Position numbers and translations under genes: made by a program. Positions 9,094-16,868 of a DNA stretch of 64,000 nucleotides are shown here, one piece after another. The DNA is from Bradyrhizobium sp. ISRA464 (lineage in GTDB: Bacteria; Pseudomonadota; Alphaproteobacteria; Rhizobiales; Xanthobacteraceae). The notes below the pieces were generated by a model. The model searched no databases and was not told the DNA's origin. It worked only from the letters and a program-made list of their open reading frames with translations. Where the stretch lies: assembly GCF_029910095.1 (NCBI RefSeq), contig NZ_CP094526.1:5084001-5148000 (forward strand), in the 5' to 3' direction. How positions within the stretch are numbered: position 1 is the stretch's first letter; each line of letters opens with the position of its first letter.

Positions 9094-10094
9094 GTTGCAG
9101 CCTCCAGGTGTCTGATCGGCAGCCCCGTCAGCAGATTCTGCGGCTTCATCCGCACCAGCTGATCGGAGGTCGTTGCAAGGATCAAATAGACCGGCTCGCC
9201 CCCGACGGCATCAACGACCAGGCCACTATTGGGAAAGGTAAGTTGGAACAGCGCCAGCACACGGCCTGCGGTGCGCTCATCCAGCGTCCCTCCGTTCCAA
9301 AGCCGGTCGCCTATCCGGGTGGCTTCAGCATCAAGGCCAACATACCAGGAGAGCCTTGCGTCGCACACGGCGGTGAGCGGTTCGATTGCGACGTCAACTC
9401 CAAGCAAATGAGAAATCCAGAGCCTCATGGCGTCGGCCAGCGCAGCCGGCCCCCGTGTCCCGCCGGTGAAATCGAGCGCAAGATCGAACTGATCGCTGCG
9501 CCGCCAGTAGGTGTCGGCGTTCCCCTCGCTCAATACCTCGACCTCGGCGCTCGTTGCCCCCAACATCGATATCAGCGACATCACTGGCGTCGCCCTTGGC
9601 CCGCCAATGACTTCCTCGTCGCCCAACAGCAGCGCGTGTTCGTGCGGCACGATACGCTGCGGCCGGAAGAACAGCTCAGCCGCGCGCAACACGAACGGAT
9701 CCTCGCAGCCATCAAGCGCATTTCGCAGGATCACGTGAACAAGGTGGTTCACAAACAGCGGTGGCAAGTTGACGGATCCTGACCGAACCAATGCAAGATA
9801 GGCCGCTTCCAGCGTAGGCTCGCGCAGCAAAAGCTTGCGAAATGCCAGCACGAATTGCCAGTTCTCTCGCGCATCCGCATCGGCGATCGCGGCGACCTCC
9901 TCTGCAGCGACGGCCCGGCGCGGGTCAGCAAGCAGCTCTCGGTGCAGCCTGCGCTCGACCGCGCACGCGGCCTCCGGGGGCATTAGCTCGGGACGCGCGA
10001 AATAGGCCTTCAGGAACTCATCGGTGACCACGAGCCCGCCACTCGCATCGTGATCAAGCAGGTGGTGACCGCAGGCGATCCAGAAATCCTTCAT
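9090..10094 (-). CDS. DUF6352 family protein, formate dehydrogenase accessory
   Basis: A 334-aa protein beginning MKDFWIACGHHLLDHDASGG. The first half (about residues 1-165) is helical and ends in LPPLFVNHLVHVILRNALDG; the second half contains LFFRPQRIVPHEHALLLGDE and a mixed alpha/beta part. I know this family only as a conserved protein of the formate dehydrogenase neighbourhood in Bradyrhizobium and Rhodopseudomonas (DUF6352). No cofactor-binding motif is evident. The start overlaps the stop of the preceding gene by 4 nt. Confidence 0.8.
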   Translation of the reverse strand: MKDFWIACGHHLLDHDASGGLVVTDEFLKAYFARPELMPPEAACAVERRLHRELLADPRRAVAAEEVAAIADADARENWQFVLAFRKLLLREPTLEAAYLALVRSGSVNLPPLFVNHLVHVILRNALDGCEDPFVLRAAELFFRPQRIVPHEHALLLGDEEVIGGPRATPVMSLISMLGATSAEVEVLSEGNADTYWRRSDQFDLALDFTGGTRGPAALADAMRLWISHLLGVDVAIEPLTAVCDARLSWYVGLDAEATRIGDRLWNGGTLDERTAGRVLALFQLTFPNSGLVVDAVGGEPVYLILATTSDQLVRMKPQNLLTGLPIRHLEAAT

Positions 10095-10630
10095 CGGCGC
10101 CCCTGCTCCTCACTCATCTTCGCAACGTTGCGAGTGCTGTCGGGCTCGATATCGTCTTCTATTTCCATGAACGAGAACGCCTTGCCGTGACGTTGGCCCT
10201 CACGCAGTTGCAATCTGCGGAATGACTCGCGGACCTCGTCATCGCTCGCCGAGCGGTGGACCGCAATCAGCGCACTGACGGGATGCGTACAGAGCGATTG
10301 CGCAAAGGCGACCTCCTCTTCCGCGGCAACGCGTGCGGTTGCAAGATCCGGTGCCCCGAACCGGTCGACAAGCTGCCTCGCAAGGAGTTCCACCAACATC
10401 CGGCGATCGTCCTCAGTCGCGTGGACGATTTGCACCAGCGTCGACCAGCCCCAGGACCGCACGCCTAGAAAGCCGCTGCGGAACGCCGAACGGTCCTTGC
10501 CGCTTAGCTTCGCCGGATCCCGATCGCAAAATCGGAACGCACCTGACACCGCCCAATCGCCCGGCTCAGCCGACACGTCGAATACGAAAGTGTCGGATGG
10601 ATCGAGCGCGATGGTGCGCAAGAGCTTCAC
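10091..10630 (-). CDS. DUF6505-like protein, formate dehydrogenase accessory
   Basis: A 179-aa protein. I start it at the GTG at 10630, which overlaps the TGA of the upstream gene (GTGA) and has GGAGGA in front; an ATG at 10696 would overlap that gene by 70 nt and lacks this support. The N-terminus then reads KLLRTIALDPSDTFVFD. A compact block around FRFCDRDPAKLSGKDRSAF and WGWSTLVQIVHATEDD is followed by a helical C-terminus. The family name is from memory. The function is unknown. Confidence 0.75.
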   Translation of the reverse strand: MKLLRTIALDPSDTFVFDVSAEPGDWAVSGAFRFCDRDPAKLSGKDRSAFRSGFLGVRSWGWSTLVQIVHATEDDRRMLVELLARQLVDRFGAPDLATARVAAEEEVAFAQSLCTHPVSALIAVHRSASDDEVRESFRRLQLREGQRHGKAFSFMEIEDDIEPDSTRNVAKMSEEQGRR

Positions 10631-11382
10631 AGACGCGGTCCTCCGAGCTGCGGATCGAGCCACGAGGGTAGCAGCAAGCCCCTCCTCAAATCGCACCGAT
10701 CGGCCCTGTTTGTCCCGATCCGTCGCACCAGAAGATCGCCGCGGTCATCGATCACACGAGAGGTCTGCCGTTCGCGCACCAGCCGGCTCAGGAACTCGCG
10801 TGCGATGCCGTCGAATCCGTCGGTTTGCCAGACGTCGAGAGTGCGCATCAGATGCCGCGCAAAGCTTTCCGTCACCTGAACCGCGCCTGCCTCGCCGAAG
10901 CCCTCCTGGTCCAATGCGGAAGCGAGCGGATGCACGCCGGCTTCCCTATCGGTCATCGCAACCGTGCGGATCATGGCGCCGAACACCAACCAGCGCGACG
11001 GCTCGTCTTCCCTCGCGCGTGAAGGCCAGCCAAGCCGCCCGCCACCAACAAGGCCGCCGTCGACCCGGATCGCGTCGGGCCAGTCGATTGCGATCTCCTT
11101 GTTCGGCGGTGCATAGGCGCGCAAGGCGTCGGTCAGCGCCACCATTCCCGCGTAGAAAGCGCGGCGCGCGGTGCGCAGGGGCTCGCCGGGCTCAAGCACA
11201 ACCGCGAACTCGGCAAGATCGAACCGTCCTACATAGGTCAGCGTACCTGCCCCGCTTTCCTCCGCGATATCGATGGCATGGGCGAAGGCATCACGATTCT
11301 CGCGCAGCCTCACCAGCGTGAATGGCGGAGGCAGATTGATCGGCTCCGATACCGCGGAGCGCCTAGGGGCTGTCGGTATCAG
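10627..11382 (-). CDS. Biotin/lipoate-protein ligase-like protein (fdh accessory)
   Basis: The readable domain starts near INLPPPFTLVRLRENRDAF and includes PPNKEIAIDWPDAIRVDGGL followed by VGGGRLGWP, the pattern of the biotin/lipoate ligase fold (KWPND-like segment plus a following glycine-rich strand). The frame is open to 11625, but an ATG start there would run into the divergent ferredoxin gene. The best start by ribosome-binding site is a CTG at 11382 with GGAGG 5 nt upstream, giving 251 aa; this is uncertain. It heads a five-gene operon with 4-nt overlaps. The substrate is unknown; a role in cofactor or lipoyl-like modification is only inferred. Confidence 0.72.
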   Translation of the reverse strand: MIPTAPRRSAVSEPINLPPPFTLVRLRENRDAFAHAIDIAEESGAGTLTYVGRFDLAEFAVVLEPGEPLRTARRAFYAGMVALTDALRAYAPPNKEIAIDWPDAIRVDGGLVGGGRLGWPSRAREDEPSRWLVFGAMIRTVAMTDREAGVHPLASALDQEGFGEAGAVQVTESFARHLMRTLDVWQTDGFDGIAREFLSRLVRERQTSRVIDDRGDLLVRRIGTNRADRCDLRRGLLLPSWLDPQLGGPRL

Positions 11383-11487
11383 TCTGACCTCCAGCTTCCT
11401 TTTCTTCTCTTGAGAGAATAGCTTAATCGAGCAGGAGGATCGACGCGAGTCCTCTCGCCCGTTCTCAGCCTCGTCGGAAGGTAGCGC

Positions 11488-13509
11488 ATGCCGGATCCGC
11501 CGAAAACCATCCTGATCTGCTCGTGCGAAGACACGATGCGCCTCGATACGGCCGCTATCAAGCGAGGATGCGGCAAAAGCGAAGTCGCCGAATTCCGCCA
11601 GCTCTGCCGCGCCGAGCTTGACCATTTCTGCGACGCGGCGAAGGCGGAAGGACCGCTCATCGTCGGCTGCACCCAGGAGGCCCCGCTGTTTGACGACGAG
11701 GCGAAGCGGCGCTCCGGGAAGAAAATGGAGTTCGTCAACCTTCGCGAAACGGCCGGCTGGTCGACGGAGGGAACCAGGGCGGGGCCAAAGATGGCAGCGC
11801 TGCTCGCAGCTGCGTCCGACACTGCGCCTGCTTCTCCTTTTGTCACCTTATCGAGCGAAGGGGTGATCCTGATCTACGGCCGCGACGATGTTGCGGTGGA
11901 AGCAGGCCAACTGCTCGCCGACCACCTGGACGTTACAGTCATGATCACAAAGCCGGCGCAGATCATGCCGCCGGCGACGACATCCTTTCCGATCGTCCAG
12001 GGGACGATCCGCAACGCAACGGGCCATTTGGGAGCGTTCGAGGCAACGATAGATGACTATGCGGCTCCCCGCCCCTCCTCGCGCGATTCGCTCGTGTTCG
12101 AGGCTCCCCGCGACGGCCTGACCTCGCGATGCGACATCGTGCTCGATCTTTCCGGCGGGATGCCGCTCTTCCCCGCTCATGGCCTGCGCGACGGCTATCT
12201 GCGCGCGGATCCGGGAGATCCGGCTGCGATGTTGCGCGCGGTGCTCCGCGCGCGCGACCTTGTGGGCAGCTTCGACAAACCGAAATACGTCGATTTTACC
12301 GCAGATATCTGCGTTCATTCGCGCTCGCGGCTGACCGGCTGTCATCGCTGCCTCGACCTCTGCCCAACCGGAGCGATCACGCCGGATGGCGATCACGTCA
12401 AGGTCAGCGCGGAGATCTGCGCCGGATGTGGCCAGTGCGCCGCGGCCTGTCCGACGGGTGCGGCAACCTATGCCCTGCCGCCGGCCGACGCGCTGCTCCA
12501 CAAGCTGCGCGCAATGCTCTTGACCTTCCGTGAAGCCGGCGGCGCCAATGCCGTTGTGCTGTTCCATGATGGCCAACACGGCAGCGCGCTGATCGATGCC
12601 CTCGCCCGGCATGGCGACGGGCTTCCGGCCAATGTCTTGCCGTTCGCCGTCAACGAGGTGACGCAGATTGGACTCGAAGCACTCGTGGCGTCCTTTGCCT
12701 ATGGCGCGGTCGGGGTCCGCTTTCTTCTGCGGGCAAAACCGCTCCACGACACAGCCGGTCTTTCCCAGACTGTCGCGATGGCCGATGCGATTGTTTCCGG
12801 GCTCGGACTTTCCGGGCAGCGCGTCTCGACGATCGAAACAGACGATCCGGACGTTCTGGGGGAAGAGTTACGGGCAATCGAACCATTGCCGGGAGTCGAG
12901 CGTCCCGCAACCTTCAAAACGGTGGGCAAGCGGCGCGAGTTGCTTCGCTTCGCTCTTCACGAACTGCATCGCGTTGCGCCTGCGCCGACCGACGTCATTC
13001 CGTTGCCCAAAGGCGCGCCGCTTGGCGCAGTCGCCGTCAATACGGACGGATGCACACTTTGCTTGTCCTGTGTCTCGGCCTGCCCTACCGGCGCGCTCCG
13101 CGATGATCCCGAACGTCCCGTGCTCAAGTTCGTCGAAGACGCCTGCGTACAGTGCGGGCTGTGCCAGAGCACGTGCCCGGAAAAGGTCATTACGCTGAAA
13201 CCGCAGATCGATTTCGGCGCCGCAAGTGCTCCGGCACGGATCATCAAGGAAGAAGAGCCGGCGCTTTGCATACGCTGCCGCAAGCCGTTCGGTGTGAAGA
13301 GCACGATCGACAAGGTCGCCGCGAAACTCGAGGGCCGGCACTGGATGTTTCCCGCGGGCGACAGGCGGCTGGATGTTGTCAGAATGTGCGCGGATTGCCG
13401 GGTCGTCGCCATGAGCGAGCAACAGTTCGACCCGTTTGCCGACGTGCCCGAACGCGCACCGCCGCGCACAACCGACGATTATCTGCGCCAACGGAATACC
13501 AAGGACTAG
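11488..13509 (+). CDS. Multi-cluster 4Fe-4S ferredoxin-like protein of the formate dehydrogenase locus
   Basis: A 673-aa cytoplasmic iron-sulfur protein. The N-terminal part has scattered cysteines (ICSCEDTMRLD, GCTQEA). Two adjacent 4Fe-4S motifs lie near residues 285-325 (GCHRCLDLCPTGAI, CAGCGQCAAACPTGAA) and two more near 515-565 (CTLCLSCVSACPTGAL, CVQCGLCQSTCPEKVI). A C-terminal CIRC...CADC pair could hold zinc or another cluster. It diverges from the accessory operon, the starts being separated by about 105 nt. Proteins of this type accompany fdh genes in alphaproteobacteria and may supply electrons for maturation or link formate oxidation to a cytoplasmic carrier; that is inference. Confidence 0.85.
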   Translation: MPDPPKTILICSCEDTMRLDTAAIKRGCGKSEVAEFRQLCRAELDHFCDAAKAEGPLIVGCTQEAPLFDDEAKRRSGKKMEFVNLRETAGWSTEGTRAGPKMAALLAAASDTAPASPFVTLSSEGVILIYGRDDVAVEAGQLLADHLDVTVMITKPAQIMPPATTSFPIVQGTIRNATGHLGAFEATIDDYAAPRPSSRDSLVFEAPRDGLTSRCDIVLDLSGGMPLFPAHGLRDGYLRADPGDPAAMLRAVLRARDLVGSFDKPKYVDFTADICVHSRSRLTGCHRCLDLCPTGAITPDGDHVKVSAEICAGCGQCAAACPTGAATYALPPADALLHKLRAMLLTFREAGGANAVVLFHDGQHGSALIDALARHGDGLPANVLPFAVNEVTQIGLEALVASFAYGAVGVRFLLRAKPLHDTAGLSQTVAMADAIVSGLGLSGQRVSTIETDDPDVLGEELRAIEPLPGVERPATFKTVGKRRELLRFALHELHRVAPAPTDVIPLPKGAPLGAVAVNTDGCTLCLSCVSACPTGALRDDPERPVLKFVEDACVQCGLCQSTCPEKVITLKPQIDFGAASAPARIIKEEEPALCIRCRKPFGVKSTIDKVAAKLEGRHWMFPAGDRRLDVVRMCADCRVVAMSEQQFDPFADVPERAPPRTTDDYLRQRNTKD

Positions 13510-13563
13510 GACGCGGACTCACGAGAGCAGCTATTCGCAGGGTAACAACCGCGGGAGCACGTT

Positions 13564-13869
13564 ATGTCTCGATTCATCAAAGTGACGTCCTTCATTGCTG
13601 CGCTATTCATTAGCGTCGTCGCCGTAATGCCCTGCCCCGCTGACGCTGCGAACCCCTCCAAGGCTGACAAAGTCGCCCTCAAGCGGGCGATTGTGGCCTG
13701 TAAGGCAGAAGCGAAAGGCAAGAAGATCAAGTGGCTCTCGCGCCGAAAATACGTCAACACTTGCGTCACCGAGGCCATGAAGGCCCATCCCACAGTAGAC
13801 GCTACGACCATGCTCAAAGAGCATCCAGATTTGACTGATCTTCCAGTCGAGCGATGGCCCGGCTTCTAG
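13564..13869 (+). CDS. Small secreted protein, 101 aa, unknown
   Basis: Signal peptide (MSRFIKVTSFIAALFISVVA, cleavage near ADA) followed by a basic 75-aa mature domain with two cysteines (VACKAEAKGKKIKWLSRRKY and NTCVTEAMK). The Cys-Lys-rich pattern loosely resembles PsiF repeats, but the match is weak. It begins 55 nt after the ferredoxin-like gene on the same strand, so it could be co-transcribed, though no functional tie is evident. A perfect hairpin follows at 13910. Confidence 0.65.
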   Translation: MSRFIKVTSFIAALFISVVAVMPCPADAANPSKADKVALKRAIVACKAEAKGKKIKWLSRRKYVNTCVTEAMKAHPTVDATTMLKEHPDLTDLPVERWPGF

Positions 13870-13909
13870 CGCATGATGAGATTAGGTTGAGCTGGAGCGG
13901 GGGCGGTGC

Positions 13910-13938
13910 TTCACCTCTCCCCGCTGGGGAGAGGTGAA
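13910..13938. terminator. 13-bp perfect hairpin (terminator or repeat element)
   Basis: TTCACCTCTCCCC at 13910-13922 pairs perfectly with GGGGAGAGGTGAA at 13926-13938 around a 3-nt loop. No U-run follows on either strand. It sits between convergent genes and may act as a bidirectional terminator. The sequence type is a common dispersed palindrome in bradyrhizobial genomes. Confidence 0.6.
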
Positions 13939-14049
13939 CCGAACGCGTGGCTAAAACCGGCTCGACCAAAATTCATCGCGCTTTAGAGCTGGGTGCAAGC
14001 CCCCACGCGCAAGGGTTTCTTTGTTTCGCGCGGCCGATGACCGGTCCGT

Positions 14050-15348
14050 TCATTTCGATGTTGCCCGTCCCAGAAAATCGGTGAGCGCCTTGCGATCCTC
14101 CGCCGATCCAATTCGTTGCTCCGGCATCTTGGTCCCCGGCGTATACGTGTTTGGACCCAGCTCGAACAGTTTTGACACCGTCTCCGGCGTCCACACGATG
14201 TTCATCCCTTTCAGGGCCTCGGAGAAGCGATAGCTAGGCAGCGACGCAATCCTGCGGCCGTACAAGCCCGCAAGTGTGGGGCCGGCGCGCTGCGCGTCCT
14301 TCGCCGACAAAGTGTGACACGCAACGCACGCCCTGAACACCTCGGCGCCGCGATCTCCGGTAAAGGCAGCAAGCGGATCACGCGGCGTGGCTTGCAACGA
14401 TGAGCCGATGGCATCGCCAGTTCTCGCGTTCCAGCGCCGGATCTTGCCGTCGGCGCCGCCGGTCAGCAGTGTTGCGTTGTCCGGCAGGAAAGCGACCGAC
14501 CATACCGGCGAACCTGGATCGTCCAGCGTTCGCGCGATGCTGCGCGCCTTTCGGTCGATGATCGTCACGATGCCGCTGATTCCCGAAGCAGCGATCAGCG
14601 TGCCATCCGGAGAGATCGCCAGCGCGACAATCGACGCCTGGGCAGCCTGCACCTCACCAATTTTCCGGCCATCCGTCCTCAGAAAGCGCAGCTTGCCGTC
14701 GGCACCGGCGGCCACGATCTCGCCGTCGGGCGCGACTGCCAGGGCGTTAAGCGGTGAGGCCAGTTTGATAACGCTTGGGGTACCCCCCGCCAGTGGCCAT
14801 ATCCTCAGCTCACGATCATATCCTACGCTGACCAACGATCGGCCATCCGGCGTGAACGCGACACCGTTGACGTTCTGCGCATGACCTTCCAGCACCTGCT
14901 GGGCGCCACTGTGGAGCGACCAGATGCGAACCGTATGATCCCAAGAGGCGGAAGCTAGTCTTTCACCGTCCGGCGAGACGGCAAGGGAAACGATCGGCGC
15001 GGCATGACCCTCGTAAACCTGATCCGGCTGCTGCCGGCCGGCCGTCCAGATCGCGACCTTCGCGTCCGCTCCCGCGGTCGCCATTCTACCATCCGCCAGG
15101 AACGCGACTGCGTTCACCGCGCCGGCGTGAAAACGAAGCACCTGCTCCGCGACTTCGGCCTTAAGCGACCATCGGATGGCAGCGGTGTCGAAGCTGCCCG
15201 ACAGGACACTGTCGCCGTCACTGGAAATCGCAATCGCCCTCACCGGTCCGCCGTGACCTGTCAATTGCGCATGCGCCGGCGCTGAATGGATCGCCAGCAG
15301 AGCGGCAACGATGCAGAGACCGGTGTTAAACCGTGGGACCCAATGCAT
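14050..15348 (-). CDS. WD40 beta-propeller fused to a C-terminal cytochrome c domain
   Basis: Exported protein of 432 aa: signal peptide ending near APAHAQ, about seven WD40 repeats (residues 25-320, for example VRAIAISSDGDSVLSGSFD and RLASASWDHTVRIWSLHSG), then a class I cytochrome c domain (about 325-432) with haem motif CVACH and a probable Met ligand in GTKMPEQ. The propeller probably binds a partner while the haem transfers electrons in the periplasm; the partner is unknown. I use the ATG at 15348; a TTG at 15369 has a better AGGTG ribosome-binding site and cannot be excluded. No operon partner is adjacent. Confidence 0.85.
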   Translation of the reverse strand: MHWVPRFNTGLCIVAALLAIHSAPAHAQLTGHGGPVRAIAISSDGDSVLSGSFDTAAIRWSLKAEVAEQVLRFHAGAVNAVAFLADGRMATAGADAKVAIWTAGRQQPDQVYEGHAAPIVSLAVSPDGERLASASWDHTVRIWSLHSGAQQVLEGHAQNVNGVAFTPDGRSLVSVGYDRELRIWPLAGGTPSVIKLASPLNALAVAPDGEIVAAGADGKLRFLRTDGRKIGEVQAAQASIVALAISPDGTLIAASGISGIVTIIDRKARSIARTLDDPGSPVWSVAFLPDNATLLTGGADGKIRRWNARTGDAIGSSLQATPRDPLAAFTGDRGAEVFRACVACHTLSAKDAQRAGPTLAGLYGRRIASLPSYRFSEALKGMNIVWTPETVSKLFELGPNTYTPGTKMPEQRIGSAEDRKALTDFLGRATSK

Positions 15349-15369
15349 CTGCAGTTTACAGATGATCAA

Positions 15370-16150
15370 GATATCACCTGTGATTGTTCGCTCGGTCTCG
15401 TCAACGGTTGAAGCCGTCGTTCAGTTCATGTTGCATCGCAGGACAGAAGTGGCCCCGCTACTCAATGCCGCAACGGCTGTTGTTAACTTGAACCGGCCAT
15501 AGCCTGAGCCTATCGTTCATCTAATATGTCGAGGACGACGTCATGCAAATACGGCTGAAGGCGTATCTGCATTTCATCTCCCGGTGGCGATCACTTCGCG
15601 ATGCGATACCGCCACACCATTCCGACGCGCCCGGTAGAGCGTCGCCCACCCTCATCTATGCCACGGTCGTGCTGGCGTTTCTCGTGACCATTCTGGAAGT
15701 AGACGCTCATCGAATTGAACTGGAACGGCTTGGTCTCGTAGGGGGCGACTACCCCGTCCAGGCTGCCCTTTTGAGCCCGTAAGGCGGCGCTCGGCATTCT
15801 TCAAGCGCAGATCCATTTGCGAGCTCCGGCTGAAGGTTCGCTGCGCGGCCCTCTGCCTGGCGCTTCGATTCCCTCGGAAAGACCAACGACCGATCGTCAA
15901 AGTCCAAGGCAGGGTGTGAACCGACTTACAGCCATTGGAATTCCTGCGCCAAAGCGCTTGTCGGGTTCCCGACCTGGAACTTGCATTAAAGTCGACTTCG
16001 CCCCGAGAGCAAGATCCGCCTACCGCGCCGCGCACGCCGTAATCAACAACGTTCCGGAGAGACAGCCCCTCCGAAGGTGTAGGCCAGAACGGAGGAACAA
16101 TCCGTTCGTTGCTTTCCTAATGGAGGGGTATCGGAGAAGGATGAAAGGCC
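15370..16150. other. 780-nt interval without a supported gene
   Basis: Several overlapping frames of 60-140 codons occur on both strands, but none has convincing codon pattern, signal or motif. One plus-strand frame (15543-15782) could encode a single membrane segment and one minus-strand frame (15591-15797) reads like a relic. I see no tRNA and no clear repeat boundary. It may be decayed sequence. Confidence 0.45.
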
Positions 16151-16579
16151 ATGAGGGCTTCAACCGTACTAGCCGCGCTCGCGATCATACTGGGCGGCTG
16201 CGCCGTCTCGCTCGCGCAATCGAATGTCCAAGGCGCCGTTGAACTGAGCAACGGCACGAAAGTGTCGCAGAATCCATCGCTACCGAAACTCAACCTCACA
16301 AACACGCAGCGCGAGCAAATTCGCAAGGCGGTACTTACTGAACACAACGAGGTCCAATTTCGACTAGCGACCACCAAGTCAGCCAAGAGCTTTACCCCAG
16401 CTGTTGGTGCAAAGATCCCGAAAGGAATTAGGGCCCAATCGCTGCCAACGCCGGTTCTCTCGCAACTGCCGGAGCTGCGTGACTACATGTACGTCAAAAT
16501 GAAGGATCAGGTGCTGATCGTGAACGGGATGACCAACAAGATCGTTGATGTATTCCCCGAGACGCAGCCACTCTCCTAG
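16151..16579 (+). CDS. DUF1236-like small exported protein
   Basis: A 142-aa protein with an N-terminal export signal (MRASTVLAALAIILGGCAVS; LGGC could be a lipobox, but a normal signal peptidase site follows at SLAQ). The mature part contains LNLTNTQREQIRKAVLTEHN and the C-terminal YMYVKMKDQVLIVNGMTNKI, matching the pattern of DUF1236 proteins common in Bradyrhizobium, where a tyrosine-rich strand precedes a D-x-I-V-I-V-type strand. The function is unknown. The upstream sequence has AAAGG close to the ATG. Confidence 0.75.
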   Translation: MRASTVLAALAIILGGCAVSLAQSNVQGAVELSNGTKVSQNPSLPKLNLTNTQREQIRKAVLTEHNEVQFRLATTKSAKSFTPAVGAKIPKGIRAQSLPTPVLSQLPELRDYMYVKMKDQVLIVNGMTNKIVDVFPETQPLS

Positions 16580-16750
16580 CCGCTTTGGGAAACACCAGCC
16601 AAATAGCGAACGTTTGATCTGGTCAAAGCAATCATTCTCTCCCAAGGCATTAGTGTTGGTCGATCAGGCGCGCCGCCGCTGCGATTGCGCGCCTCCATTC
16701 GCGGAGCGGAGCCAGAGCCGCTCGGCAACAGCGCGCCAGCATTCAATGGC

Positions 16751-16768
16751 GTGTCATATTTTTTTCGT
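16751..16768 (+). promoter_or_regulatory. Possible PhoB box upstream of the first phosphoesterase
   Basis: GTGTCAT-ATTT-TTTTCGT fits the two-repeat PhoB layout CTGTCAT-N4-CTGTCAT with 6/7 and 4/7 matches. It lies 101 nt before the phosphoesterase ATG at 16869. The second repeat is weak, so this is a candidate only. Confidence 0.4.
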
Positions 16769-16868
16769 CCTGCTGTAGCCGGGCTCTGAAACAGTCTGCG
16801 CGCTGGGGCAAATCGCCGCAGAAGTCCCCCTCGCTTTGTCTTTGAGGACCCACAGGGAGAACCCTCCA

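Noticed and set aside
15543..15782. 79-codon plus-strand frame with one hydrophobic segment
   Set aside because: No ribosome-binding site, no conserved motif, and competing frames on the other strand; not strong enough to call.
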